From Coemansia sp. RSA 922 (Eukaryota > Kickxellomycota > Kickxellomycetes > Kickxellales > Kickxellaceae), in assembly GCA_027577415.1 (NCBI GenBank), contig JANBQS010000756.1, positions 1 through 12,479 of the forward strand: a stretch of DNA of 12,479 nt. Direction: 5' to 3'. Positions within the stretch are counted from its first letter, which is position 1, and each line of letters begins with the position of its first letter. Positions 1-5,300 of this stretch are shown in pieces. The notes under the pieces were generated by a model. The model saw only the letters and a list, made by a program, of their open reading frames with translations, was not told where the DNA came from and made no database searches. Both the position numbers and the translations under genes were made by a program.

Positions 1-834
1 ATCCCTCGGCTTCGTCTTGGCAAGAGCCGACAGATCAAAGTCCGTCTAATGGCGCCCTTCTCCATGCGCTGCGAGACGTGCGGGCAATGGATCGGCAAGG
101 GCACAAAGTTCAACGCGCGCAAGGAATCAGTGGAAGGCGAAAAGTTCCACAGCATACAAATATACCGGTTCTACATTCGATGCCAACGCTGCGCAGCAGA
201 GATCACATTCAAGACCGATCCCGAAAACATAAACTATGAAGTAGAAAAGGGCGCTCTTCGTAACTTTGAGCCTTGGCGCGAAGAAAAGGCATTGAACGAA
301 GAACAAAAGCAGACTAAAGACGAAGAAGAAGAGAATAACCCCATCAAAGCTTTGGAAAACCGCACTGAGCAGAGTCGCCGAGAAATGGATATCATGGATG
401 CCTTGGATGAGATTCGTACTCAGAATGCTAAGGGCGAACGTGTTGCCGAGGCAGATGTGCTGGAAGCTATTGCGAATAGGGGCGAGGAAGAAGAAGCTTT
501 GAGGCGTTTGGCTGAGGAAGAGGAGGACGAGCAATTGGCTAAATTAGCGTTCCAGACTGCTGGCGGACGACGCATTAAACGTGCCTGTGAGGAGGACGCT
601 ATTGCCCATGAGCGCGAGATAAAGATGATGGCTGTGGCGGCACCCCAGGGCAATCAACACTCTGGCGCACGAGGAAGGCTAGTAGTGGTGCCCAACGCGT
701 CTGTGTCGCTGGGGATCAAGGGCGTTAAGGTCAAGGCTGTTGCTGCCGCCTCTGCTCCACCGCCTCCACCTACATTAGCGGGAATGCTAGGCGCATATGG
801 TAGTGACAACGATGATAGCAGCGAAGATGACTAA
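1..834 (+). CDS. YJU2: YJU2/CCDC94 (CWC16 family) pre-mRNA splicing factor, 5'-truncated by window edge
   Basis: This is a spliceosome factor that joins with the Prp19/NTC-associated proteins and promotes the first (branching) step of splicing in the nucleus. The frame is open from base 1, and the residues before the Met at 49 (IPRLRL...QIKVRL) match the conserved stretch that precedes MAPF in YJU2. The Met at 49 is therefore internal; I estimate about 20 N-terminal residues lie outside the window. In all, 277 residues are visible. Counting from the Met at 49, two CxxC pairs (C8/C11 and C45/C48) form the family zinc site, followed by the conserved EITFKTDPEN segment. Residues about 78-175 are a Glu/Lys/Arg-rich predicted coiled coil containing NPIKALENRTEQS, typical of YJU2 and unlike its paralogue CCDC130. 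The tail is low complexity: a Pro run, then GAYGSDNDDSSEDD, an acidic end common in fungal YJU2. No intron is seen. Family assignment is confident. Confidence 0.95.
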   Translation: MPRLRLGKSRQIKVRLMAPFSMRCETCGQWIGKGTKFNARKESVEGEKFHSIQIYRFYIRCQRCAAEITFKTDPENINYEVEKGALRNFEPWREEKALNEEQKQTKDEEEENNPIKALENRTEQSRREMDIMDALDEIRTQNAKGERVAEADVLEAIANRGEEEEALRRLAEEEEDEQLAKLAFQTAGGRRIKRACEEDAIAHEREIKMMAVAAPQGNQHSGARGRLVVVPNASVSLGIKGVKVKAVAAASAPPPPPTLAGMLGAYGSDNDDSSEDD

Positions 835-944
835 CACGTTGATAATGTATGATTTTCTTTGTTAATGACGTGTAAGAGATGGCAGGAAAAACCCTACTGA
901 CTGCGAATAGACAATGACAGGCAGGCTGATTGAGGCCCTTCCGT

Positions 945-950
945 AATAAA
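945..950 (+). terminator. Poly(A) signal AATAAA of YJU2
   Basis: A canonical AATAAA lies about 110 nt after the YJU2 stop codon, a reasonable position for its 3' end. The YJU2 transcript would then end before the upstream modules of the first array gene begin (about 1040-1133). Confidence 0.55.
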
Positions 951-1132
951 TGGAAATGTCTATGTCGGATGGGCGTTGATTGCGACATCCGCTGTTCATT
1001 GGCAAATAAGGCATATGAATACACCATCAACACGGGAACGCTCCATTTCTGAAAAAGAAATCCGCCCATGTTTCTATGCAATAAAGGAAGCACAACAAGG
1101 AGGTTGAGGCTTTTCTTTTTCTGTTTAGCATT

Positions 1133-1439
1133 CCAGAAAAGAAAATGGAGGAGAAAAGTGCACAGTTTGCTGCTTTCACTTACAATCAGCTGCTCTCCCA
1201 AGTCTCAGCTACTTTCAACTAAGACTTTGATGCCCTTTAATGCCCTTTGATTCCCTTTGATGCTAAGAGCAGCCATTTTTTGCTGCTCCTCGCTGCCTGC
1301 CAGAGGAGAAATTGGAGGGGAAAAGTGCACAATTTGTCGCTTTCACTTCCAATCAGCTGCTCTCCCAAGTCTCAGCTGCTTTGAAGCAAGACTTGGACGG
1401 CCTTTGGGGCTAAGAGCAGCCTTTGTTGCTGCTTGCCTG
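1133..1439 (+). repeat. Two tandem copies of an upstream regulatory module (array gene 1)
   Basis: Copy 1 is 1133-1299 and copy 2 is 1300-1439. Both run in the same order: CCAGARRAGAAA, TGGAGG, GAAAAGTGCACA, TTTG..GCTTTCACTT, CAATCAGCTGCTCTCCCAAG, TCTCAGCT, AAGACTT, a CCTTT element, GCTAAGAGCAGCC and TTGCTGC...CTGCCTG. Copy 1 is longer because it carries a 10-bp tandem repeat. The E-box palindrome CAGCTG sits in both. Recognisably related modules precede array genes 2 and 3, so this is probably distal promoter DNA rather than a mobile element. The duplication is seen directly; the regulatory role is inferred. Confidence 0.8.
1226..1263 (+). repeat. 10-bp tandem repeat, unit TGCCCTTTGA
   Basis: Nearly four imperfect copies of a 10-bp unit (TGCCCTTTAA, TGCCCTTTGA, TTCCCTTTGA and partial ends) lie inside the first upstream module. 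They occupy the place that CCTTTGAGGCAAAGG holds upstream of array genes 2 and 3. A 10-bp period puts each CCCTTT on nearly the same face of the helix. Confidence 0.8.
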
Positions 1440-1560
1440 TGGGGAAATGGGTAGGGAGAGCAGATTTCACCCTGCCTAGCTTTTCCCTCAACAAGAAAGA
1501 CACTGTCTTCTTCTGCTATAAAAGCTAAGATGCTGCAGCCACCTATTTTTACTTTCAGAA
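1440..1560 (+). promoter_or_regulatory. Core promoter of array gene 1 (TATAAAAG at 1517)
   Basis: A TATA box, TATAAAAG (1517-1524), is followed about 25-35 bp later by the pyrimidine-rich stretch CCTATTTTTACTTTC, a plausible start site that is conserved in all three array genes. Upstream, 1457-1477 is identical over 21 bp to 4328-4348 before array gene 3 (core GCAGATTTCACCCTGCCT). The first ATG after the presumed start site is the gene's own, at 1626. Confidence 0.7.
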
Positions 1561-1625
1561 CAACCACTACACACATCTTCTACTCATTTATTAACCAACC
1601 GTTGCTGCTAATAGTATCTACGATA

Positions 1626-2012
1626 ATGATATATCATTTCCATGTTATGTATAAAGTGAATGGCGAACTCGGCATTTTAAATTGCTATCCAGTGAATGGA
1701 GGTGGTAATAATCTGTCAGAAGATGATATGTTACAAACTACACAGAAAATTAGCAATGAACCAATCTTTGTCATTGGAAAGAAGCCTTGGAAGCTCGTTT
1801 CTGAAACTAAAGCTAGTACTATAGAAAGAGATGACGAAGGTAATGTCTATCTGTTCATTAGTATTAAGAGTCATCGAGAATTAGCTCGCAAAGCCATTGA
1901 AAATGGTGATGAAGTATTTTTCGAAGATGCTGTGGCTAAGGGAAAAGCTTTTATACAAGAGCATGGCCTGATAACTATGGCTAAAGCAATAGAAAGAGGT
2001 TTTGACCTTTGA
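1626..2012 (+). CDS. Array gene 1: unrecognised 128-residue protein, member of a local three-gene family
   Basis: I do not recognise this protein. The start at 1626 is the first ATG after the presumed transcription start; the frame is open further upstream, but that part spans the TATA box. The protein has no evident signal peptide or membrane segment and is probably cytosolic. Residues 1-20 look like a beta hairpin (Y-x-V-N-G-E-L-G-I), comparable with YNTYGNLKV in gene 2 and YCDGKFSV in gene 3. Then come KLVSETKAS (56-64), a hydrophobic strand VYLFISI (74-80), and a predicted helix ending FFEDAVAKGKAFIQEHG (98-114). The two sister proteins show the same order of elements, but overall identity is low. 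It is AT-rich compared with YJU2 and the helicase gene. The intact frame and the shared promoter and 3' block argue that the gene is real. Effector, stress or recognition roles would all be guesses. Confidence 0.75.
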   Translation: MIYHFHVMYKVNGELGILNCYPVNGGGNNLSEDDMLQTTQKISNEPIFVIGKKPWKLVSETKASTIERDDEGNVYLFISIKSHRELARKAIENGDEVFFEDAVAKGKAFIQEHGLITMAKAIERGFDL

Positions 2013-2050
2013 TAGTATGACCTGAAGTAGTAGTCATCAAGTTAGAATCA

Positions 2051-2114
2051 TTAGACCTATTTTCACATAGAAGGTTTTTTGGACGTAGTTTTCCTTCTCT
2101 TCATATAAATAAAT
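2051..2114 (+). terminator. Conserved 3'-end block with poly(A) signal, array gene 1
   Basis: The block contains TTTTCAC, then AGAAGG (2069-2074) and CCTTCT (2093-2098), which could pair as a 6-bp stem around a T-rich loop. TTCATATAAATAAAT (2100-2114) follows, with AATAAA at 2108-2113. The same order recurs after array gene 3 (4945-5006), including a 15-bp identity over TTCATATAAATAAAT. It is probably the shared 3' untranslated region and cleavage signal of the family. Confidence 0.7.
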
Positions 2115-2128
2115 CCATAAAAAGTATA

Positions 2129-2245
2129 TTATTCATTGCCAGTCAACCAGCGACCAAGTTCTTTGAACCTTCCCATGTTACACCGAATATCCCAGCCACC
2201 ACCAACAGGGCCCAAACCTCCTAGGTCTGTATAAATGTGAATCTA
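2129..2245 (-). pseudogene. Possible terminal-exon relic on the minus strand, unidentified
   Basis: Read on the minus strand, this stretch is open after an acceptor-like TTATTCTAG and ends at TAA (2129-2131). It encodes a peptide that looks more protein-like than its surroundings: TDLGGLGPVGGGWDIR followed by NMGRFKELGRWL. The adjacent minus-strand sequence up to 2577 has open but mutually inconsistent frames, and I see no convincing donor site. It may be the last exon of a decayed gene, a captured fragment, or chance. I cannot name a family. Confidence 0.25.
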
Positions 2246-2585
2246 GAATAACAACTAATACATGTGCTACTAGTAAATCAATCTGTAGTAAAATAGTGGC
2301 AAGGTTAATGACATGTATCGACTAGATGGGGGCTACCAGCGACATAGCTATTAGAAGGAGGAGCCACTAAAGAATAATAAGGAGGCTTGGTTTGTAATGA
2401 TGTGCAAAATATTACAGGACAAATTGTTGATTGCAAACTGGCAATGAGAGAAAGTGGCAAGCCAGCTGGCTGATTCTGCGCATTCAAACTAAAAGTGCTT
2501 ATGCTGGATAGACGTGATTGACAGCCTCCAAGGGTTCTTTTGTAAAAAAAAAAAGCGCCAGAATACGTCATCAACATGGAGATAG
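2246..2585. other. Intergenic stretch without a supported gene
   Basis: This AT-rich sequence lies between the 3' block of array gene 1 and the upstream region of gene 2. The only marked feature is an A11 run (2544-2554). A 90-codon minus-strand frame (to 2305) covers most of it but uses no recognisable domain; it is noted only as possible continuation of the relic at 2129-2245. TACGTCA at 2564-2570 is the first of the recurrent sites upstream of gene 2. Confidence 0.5.
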
Positions 2586-2771
2586 TCCTTTTTGGAAAGA
2601 ATACATTGCGTCATGTTTTTATTTCTTTGTTCCAAAGGAAAGTGCAATAAGGGATAATGGCTTTTCGCCTGCTTTTCAGAAAACATGGAAAAGAAAAGTG
2701 TGCTGTTCGTCGTTTTGCAGAGAAACACGTGCTCCATCAAGTCTCAACAGTATTGCCAATGACGTGGACAT

Positions 2772-2786
2772 CCTTTGAGGCAAAGG
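2772..2786. promoter_or_regulatory. CCTTTGAGGCAAAGG inverted-repeat element, gene 2 copy
   Basis: The 6-bp arms CCTTTG/CAAAGG are perfect around an AGG spacer. The identical 15-mer is at 4254-4268 before gene 3, at an equivalent place relative to the module. It is a candidate dimeric transcription-factor site; the factor is unknown. Confidence 0.5.
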
Positions 2787-2869
2787 CGCTGCGGGTGATA
2801 ATGAAGCTTCCTTGCTGCCTTCTAAAAGAGAAAATAGGGAGAAAATGTATGCAGCTTGCCGCTTTTGCG

Positions 2870-2889
2870 GACGAATACGTCATTCACAA
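2870..2889. promoter_or_regulatory. 20-bp conserved block with TACGTCA (CRE/ATF-like), gene 2 copy
   Basis: GACGAATACGTCATTCACAA is identical at 4201-4220 before gene 3. The core TACGTCA (TGACGTA on the other strand) resembles bZIP sites of the ATF/CREB type. The flanks on the left (TTGCC..TTTTGC) are also shared. Confidence 0.55.
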
Positions 2890-2930
2890 TGTTTCGCTTA
2901 TATTAGAAAGCCGCCCCTCGATGGTTGCCA

Positions 2931-3050
2931 GAGAAAAATGGGGGAGGGGAGCGCAGCGTTTGCCCCGTTCGGCAATGCCTTTCACAATAATAGACGTCGC
3001 CCTTTTAAGCTATATGAGCCAAGCTGCCGCTACCCCTATTTTTACTTTCG
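2931..3050 (+). promoter_or_regulatory. Core promoter of array gene 2 (TATATGAG at 3011)
   Basis: A purine-rich CAGAGAAAAATGGGGGAGGGG leads into GCAGCGTTTGCCCCG, a diverged form of the GCAGATTTCACCCTG block of genes 1 and 3. The TATA-like TATATGAG (3011-3018) is followed by AAGCTGCCGCTACCCC and TATTTTTACTTTC, matching the start region of the sister genes. The next ATG is the gene's own, at 3129, 118 bp after the TATA box. Confidence 0.65.
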
Positions 3051-3128
3051 GTACTACACATTTTTTCTCTATTAACTATATTAACTTACTAGCAAACTGC
3101 TGCTGCAAATACTACATTACATACAAGG

Positions 3129-3518
3129 ATGGATATCTGTTACGTTGCAGAGTATAATACGTATGGCAATCTCAAAGTTATCGATGGTAGTGCTGTGGTT
3201 AATAATATGACTAATGACACACGTTGGTCAGAAATCATAGGTCTAGATGAAGATTACAAACGTAAGGGTAAAGCCAAAGATGATTGCCTCGTAGACCTCA
3301 AGAAGGCCAAGTTGGTATCTCAAAACCAGGCTAATAACAATTTAATTAGCGATTATGCTTATGGAAGAATTATCTACATGTTCAGAGGATGTAGTGATAA
3401 GATGCGATTATTCGAAGAATATATGAATGAGAAAGGGTTTGAGGAATCACTCCAACTGTTAGAAATATTGAAAGATGATTATTTGGCCAATAACGGAGCT
3501 ACCCCAAGTTACAACTAA
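3129..3518 (+). CDS. Array gene 2: unrecognised 129-residue protein of the local family
   Basis: I do not recognise this protein. The start is the first ATG after the presumed transcription start, in good context (AAGGATGG). There is no signal peptide or membrane segment. Visible elements are an N-terminal strand-turn-strand (YNTYGNLKV, 9-17), a charged loop with EDYKRKGKAKDD (41-52), KLVSQNQA (61-68), a hydrophobic strand IIYMF (81-85) and a C-terminal amphipathic helix (103-120) ending YLANNG. This helix aligns with array gene 3: aromatic residue, acidic patch, leucines, then YL-x-AN, the clearest protein-level sign of kinship. Unlike genes 1 and 3, it lacks the shared 3' block. The role is unknown. 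Confidence 0.75.
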   Translation: MDICYVAEYNTYGNLKVIDGSAVVNNMTNDTRWSEIIGLDEDYKRKGKAKDDCLVDLKKAKLVSQNQANNNLISDYAYGRIIYMFRGCSDKMRLFEEYMNEKGFEESLQLLEILKDDYLANNGATPSYN

Positions 3519-4010
3519 GGGCCAGAATGAGAAATATACACGTACTACTGCAAAAGGTGTAATGAGTAATAGCTAGTTGTTGTGTCTCCGAAGGTTATAA
3601 GCCGAGTCCTACAGTCCTTGTATGTCTTGTAGAATTTCGGGCAATTGATCGCGTTGTCACTTGAATCCCACGTTGCATACGAGACGTCTATTCTGTCATT
3701 GCGTGCCTTGAAAATCAGCGGTCTATTTGACTAGTTGGCAGTCATATTACTTTACAAACGCCTTGCTCACTGGTATATTTAAAGGTCCGCGCTCTCGTGG
3801 CCAAGAGTAGTTTTTTTAATCACATATACTTTGTTATTAGATTTTCTACAAATTTAAACATTGAAAGTTGAGAACAATCAAATTCATAGCTCATTCGCTC
3901 AGCACAAATTACAAATCCACTACTCCGAAATGAGCAGGCAATAGTTGGTGGCGGAAGATTGGTCGCATTTCAAATGATGACATGAAGATGATTGAAAGGC
4001 ATAATCGATA
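3519..4010. other. Intergenic stretch; no gene found, unrelated to the other 3' regions
   Basis: After gene 2 I see neither the AGAAGG...CCTTCT block nor AATAAA. A TATA-like TATATTTAAAGG (about 3774-3785) is not followed by a meaningful reading frame: the first downstream ATGs open only very short frames. No tRNA-like or other RNA gene is evident. The loss of the 3' block suggests a rearrangement breakpoint just after the gene 2 stop codon. Confidence 0.5.
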
Positions 4011-4200
4011 GTTTCCAGTGCTCTTTTTGGAAAGTGCAGCTGACCGACACGTTGCCTACATGGGATCGCTTTAATTCGGAAATTGTACGTCATGTTCCTT
4101 TGCTTCAAAGGAGACACTAGTTGGGTAGGGGCTTCACTTGCGCTTTTTTGTTGATTGCCAATAGAAAAATGGAGGAGTGTGGGCAATTTGCCTTTTTGCT

Positions 4201-4220
4201 GACGAATACGTCATTCACAA
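4201..4220. promoter_or_regulatory. 20-bp conserved block with TACGTCA (CRE/ATF-like), gene 3 copy
   Basis: Identical over 20 bp to 2870-2889 before gene 2. A further TACGTCA is at 4086-4092. Confidence 0.55.
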
Positions 4221-4253
4221 AACCTCAACAACACTGGAAACACACTCGAATTC

Positions 4254-4268
4254 CCTTTGAGGCAAAGG
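4254..4268. promoter_or_regulatory. CCTTTGAGGCAAAGG inverted-repeat element, gene 3 copy
   Basis: Same 15-mer as 2772-2786. Here one more flanking base pair extends the palindrome (CCCTTTG AGG CAAAGGG). Confidence 0.5.
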
Positions 4269-4304
4269 GTTGTTGTCATTGTTGCCGCTCCTCGCTGCTT
4301 GCCA

Positions 4305-4430
4305 GAAAAGAAAAATTGGGGGAGGAGAGAGCAGATTTCACCCTGCCTGGCTATCCCTCCAACAAGAGGGGCTCAGCCTTCTTCTGCTATATAAACCAAG
4401 CTGCTGCTACCCCCATTCTCACTTTCAAAA
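4305..4430 (+). promoter_or_regulatory. Core promoter of array gene 3 (TATATAAA at 4388)
   Basis: The purine-rich CAGAAAAGAAAAATTGGGGG is followed by a 21-bp block (4328-4348) identical to 1457-1477 before gene 1. Then come CTTCTTCTGCTATATAAACC with TATATAAA at 4388-4395, and CTGCTGCTACCCC leading to CATTCTCACTTTC, the presumed start region. The TATA box lies 112 bp before the first ATG (4500) and 122 bp before the family-like frame (4510). Confidence 0.7.
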
Positions 4431-4499
4431 CGTTCACCACACAGATCTTCTTTGCCAAGTATATTTATTGATCAACCGCTACAGATAGTACAAACAAGA

Positions 4500-4550
4500 A
4501 TGATGAAATATGCTAGTTGGATACTGCGATGGCAAGTTCAGTGTTACTAA
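4500..4550 (+). promoter_or_regulatory. Overlapping short frame at the first ATG of array gene 3
   Basis: The first ATGs of the transcript (4500 and 4503, A at -3) open a 16-codon frame that stops at 4548-4550. It overlaps the protein frame starting at 4510 by about 40 nt, in another phase. By DNA alignment, ATGATG at 4500 corresponds to ATGATA, the start of gene 1. So either a one-base indel has shifted the original start, or gene 3 depends on leaky scanning past an inhibitory upstream frame. Confidence 0.55.
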
Positions 4551-4908
4551 AGTAATAGCAGATGCATCTTACGACAATGTTGGTTTTATATTAGAAATAG
4601 TCGTCAACAAATACCCAGAATGGCATTGTTTTGCCTTTGAGAAGGCTGGGCTGACAAAGCTCACGGAAAGCAATGCACGTGATCTTCATATCAATCACAC
4701 TGATGAGTTTTTCTATCTACTCATGGTAGTAGGTGATAATGAGCGACAGAAAGCTGAAGCTGCTGCCAGTACAAAGGAGTATAAAGACCTTCTCAAAGAG
4801 GTTGTGGAATCGAGGGAGAACTACTTGTCTGCCAATTCTACTACTAATGCTGCCATTAGCATCGTGTCAGAGCTTCCAGGGTATAATTATAGTCGTTTAT
4901 TTTCTTAG
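4510..4908 (+). CDS. Array gene 3: unrecognised 132-residue protein of the local family, start disturbed
   Basis: I do not recognise this protein. The frame opens at the third ATG of the presumed transcript (4510); the two earlier ATGs are out of phase. The sequence begins MLVGYCDGKFSV, which aligns with the N-terminal hairpin of genes 1 and 2 but lacks the few residues before it. Other elements are LTKLTESNARD (48-58), a hydrophobic strand FFYLLMVV (67-74), an Ala/Glu-rich stretch, and a helix EYKDLLKEVVESRENYLSAN (90-109) that resembles gene 2 (103-122). A tail of about 23 residues follows. There is no signal peptide or membrane segment. The body of the frame is intact over 132 codons, so decay, if any, is recent or confined to the start. 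Function unknown. Confidence 0.65.
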   Translation: MLVGYCDGKFSVTKVIADASYDNVGFILEIVVNKYPEWHCFAFEKAGLTKLTESNARDLHINHTDEFFYLLMVVGDNERQKAEAAASTKEYKDLLKEVVESRENYLSANSTTNAAISIVSELPGYNYSRLFS

Positions 4909-4944
4909 CATGTCGTAGAGGGTAAGAGAGACAGTTATTAGGCA

Positions 4945-5006
4945 CATTTTCACTTAGAAGGTTTTTTTTGGATGTACTTTTCCTTCTTTATTTCATATAA
5001 ATAAAT
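4945..5006 (+). terminator. Conserved 3'-end block with poly(A) signal, array gene 3
   Basis: Same order as 2051-2114: CATTTTCAC, AGAAGG (4956-4961), a T-rich loop with GGATGTA, CCTTCT (4982-4987), then TTCATATAAATAAAT (4992-5006) with AATAAA at 5000-5005. The block starts about 37 nt after the stop codon. Confidence 0.7.
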
Positions 5007-5035
5007 TTATTAAAGCATACCATTAAATGTTTGAC

Positions 5036-5300
5036 TTAACGTAGTCCTTCAGCTTTAAGTACATGTTGCACAGTCTGTGTCGAAACATCGATACTGTTGT
5101 CATGCGCTATCAATGTACTAGCAGCTACGGCCGTGTGAACATTACCAAATTTGACAGCTCGAACAATTGCCCTGGTCATAACTGTGTTTAGCTTCTTGGG
5201 CTGGCCAACATTGTTATGTGGGAATGTCAATACCAGCACCATTTGCAACGTTGTAGATAGTGCCGTAGCTAAAGGATAGGTCTCTTGAATTTTCGTGTAG
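5036..5300 (-). pseudogene. Tc1/mariner transposase, N-terminal fragment with frameshift
   Basis: On the minus strand one frame gives FSYGTIYNVANGAGIDIPT (ending at a stop near 5214). A second frame, shifted by one base, continues HNNVGQPKKLN, then TRAIVRAVKFG, TAVAAS and VSTQTVQHVLKAEGLR (to 5036). This order, with a first helix-turn-helix, a G[RQ]P[RK]KL linker and a second helix-turn-helix ending in VLK..GL[RK], is characteristic of the paired DNA-binding region of Tc1-like transposases. The catalytic DDE domain that should follow is absent: the frame stops right after GLR, about 30 bp from the poly(A) signal of array gene 3. It is therefore a dead, truncated relic. I saw no clear terminal inverted repeats or TA duplication. 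Confidence 0.75.

Larger units (their letters stand above)
2586..2930 (+). repeat. Upstream region of array gene 2: two diverged copies of the shared module
   Basis: The section from 2586 (TTTTTGGAAAG, GCGTCATGTT, CCAAAGGAAAG) matches the distal region before gene 3 (from about 4022). Module copies follow at about 2674-2822 (TCAGAAAACATGG, GAAAAGTG, TCAAGTCTCAAC, CCTTTGAGGCAAAGG, TTGCTGCC) and 2823-2930 (GAGAAAATAGGGAG, TTGCC, a 20-bp block with TACGTCA). They align with the gene 1 modules through GAAAAGTG and CAAGTCTCA, showing common origin despite substantial drift. Confidence 0.65.
4022..4304 (+). repeat. Upstream region of array gene 3: distal segment plus one module copy
   Basis: The distal part (TTTTTGGAAAG at about 4024, TACGTCATGTTCCTTTG at 4086, CAAAGGAGAC) matches the gene 2 region from 2586. 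One module copy (about 4155-4304) carries ATAGAAAAATGGAGGAG, the 20-bp TACGTCA block (4201-4220), CCTCAAC, CCTTTGAGGCAAAGG (4254-4268) and GCTCCTCGCTGCTTG. The last element matches the end of the first gene 1 module (GCTCCTCGCTGCCTG). Confidence 0.65.

Noticed and set aside
966..991. CGGATG...CATCCG inverted repeat after YJU2
   Set aside because: Six-bp arms with a 14-nt gap are common by chance, and it lies beyond the presumed poly(A) site.
1530..1625. N-terminal extension of array gene 1 to an ATG at 1530
   Set aside because: This ATG lies 6 bp after the TATA box, upstream of the presumed transcription start. The start at 1626 gives a length matching the sister proteins.
2657..3157. 166-codon + strand frame upstream of array gene 2
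   Set aside because: It covers the repeated modules and TATA region and runs over the start of gene 2 in another phase. Its residues reflect repeats, not a domain. Equivalent frames at 1257-1454 and 4121-4471 are promoter sequence too.
3774..3785. TATATTTAAAGG as a promoter of a fourth array gene
   Set aside because: The surrounding sequence lacks the shared modules and start region, and no reading frame follows.
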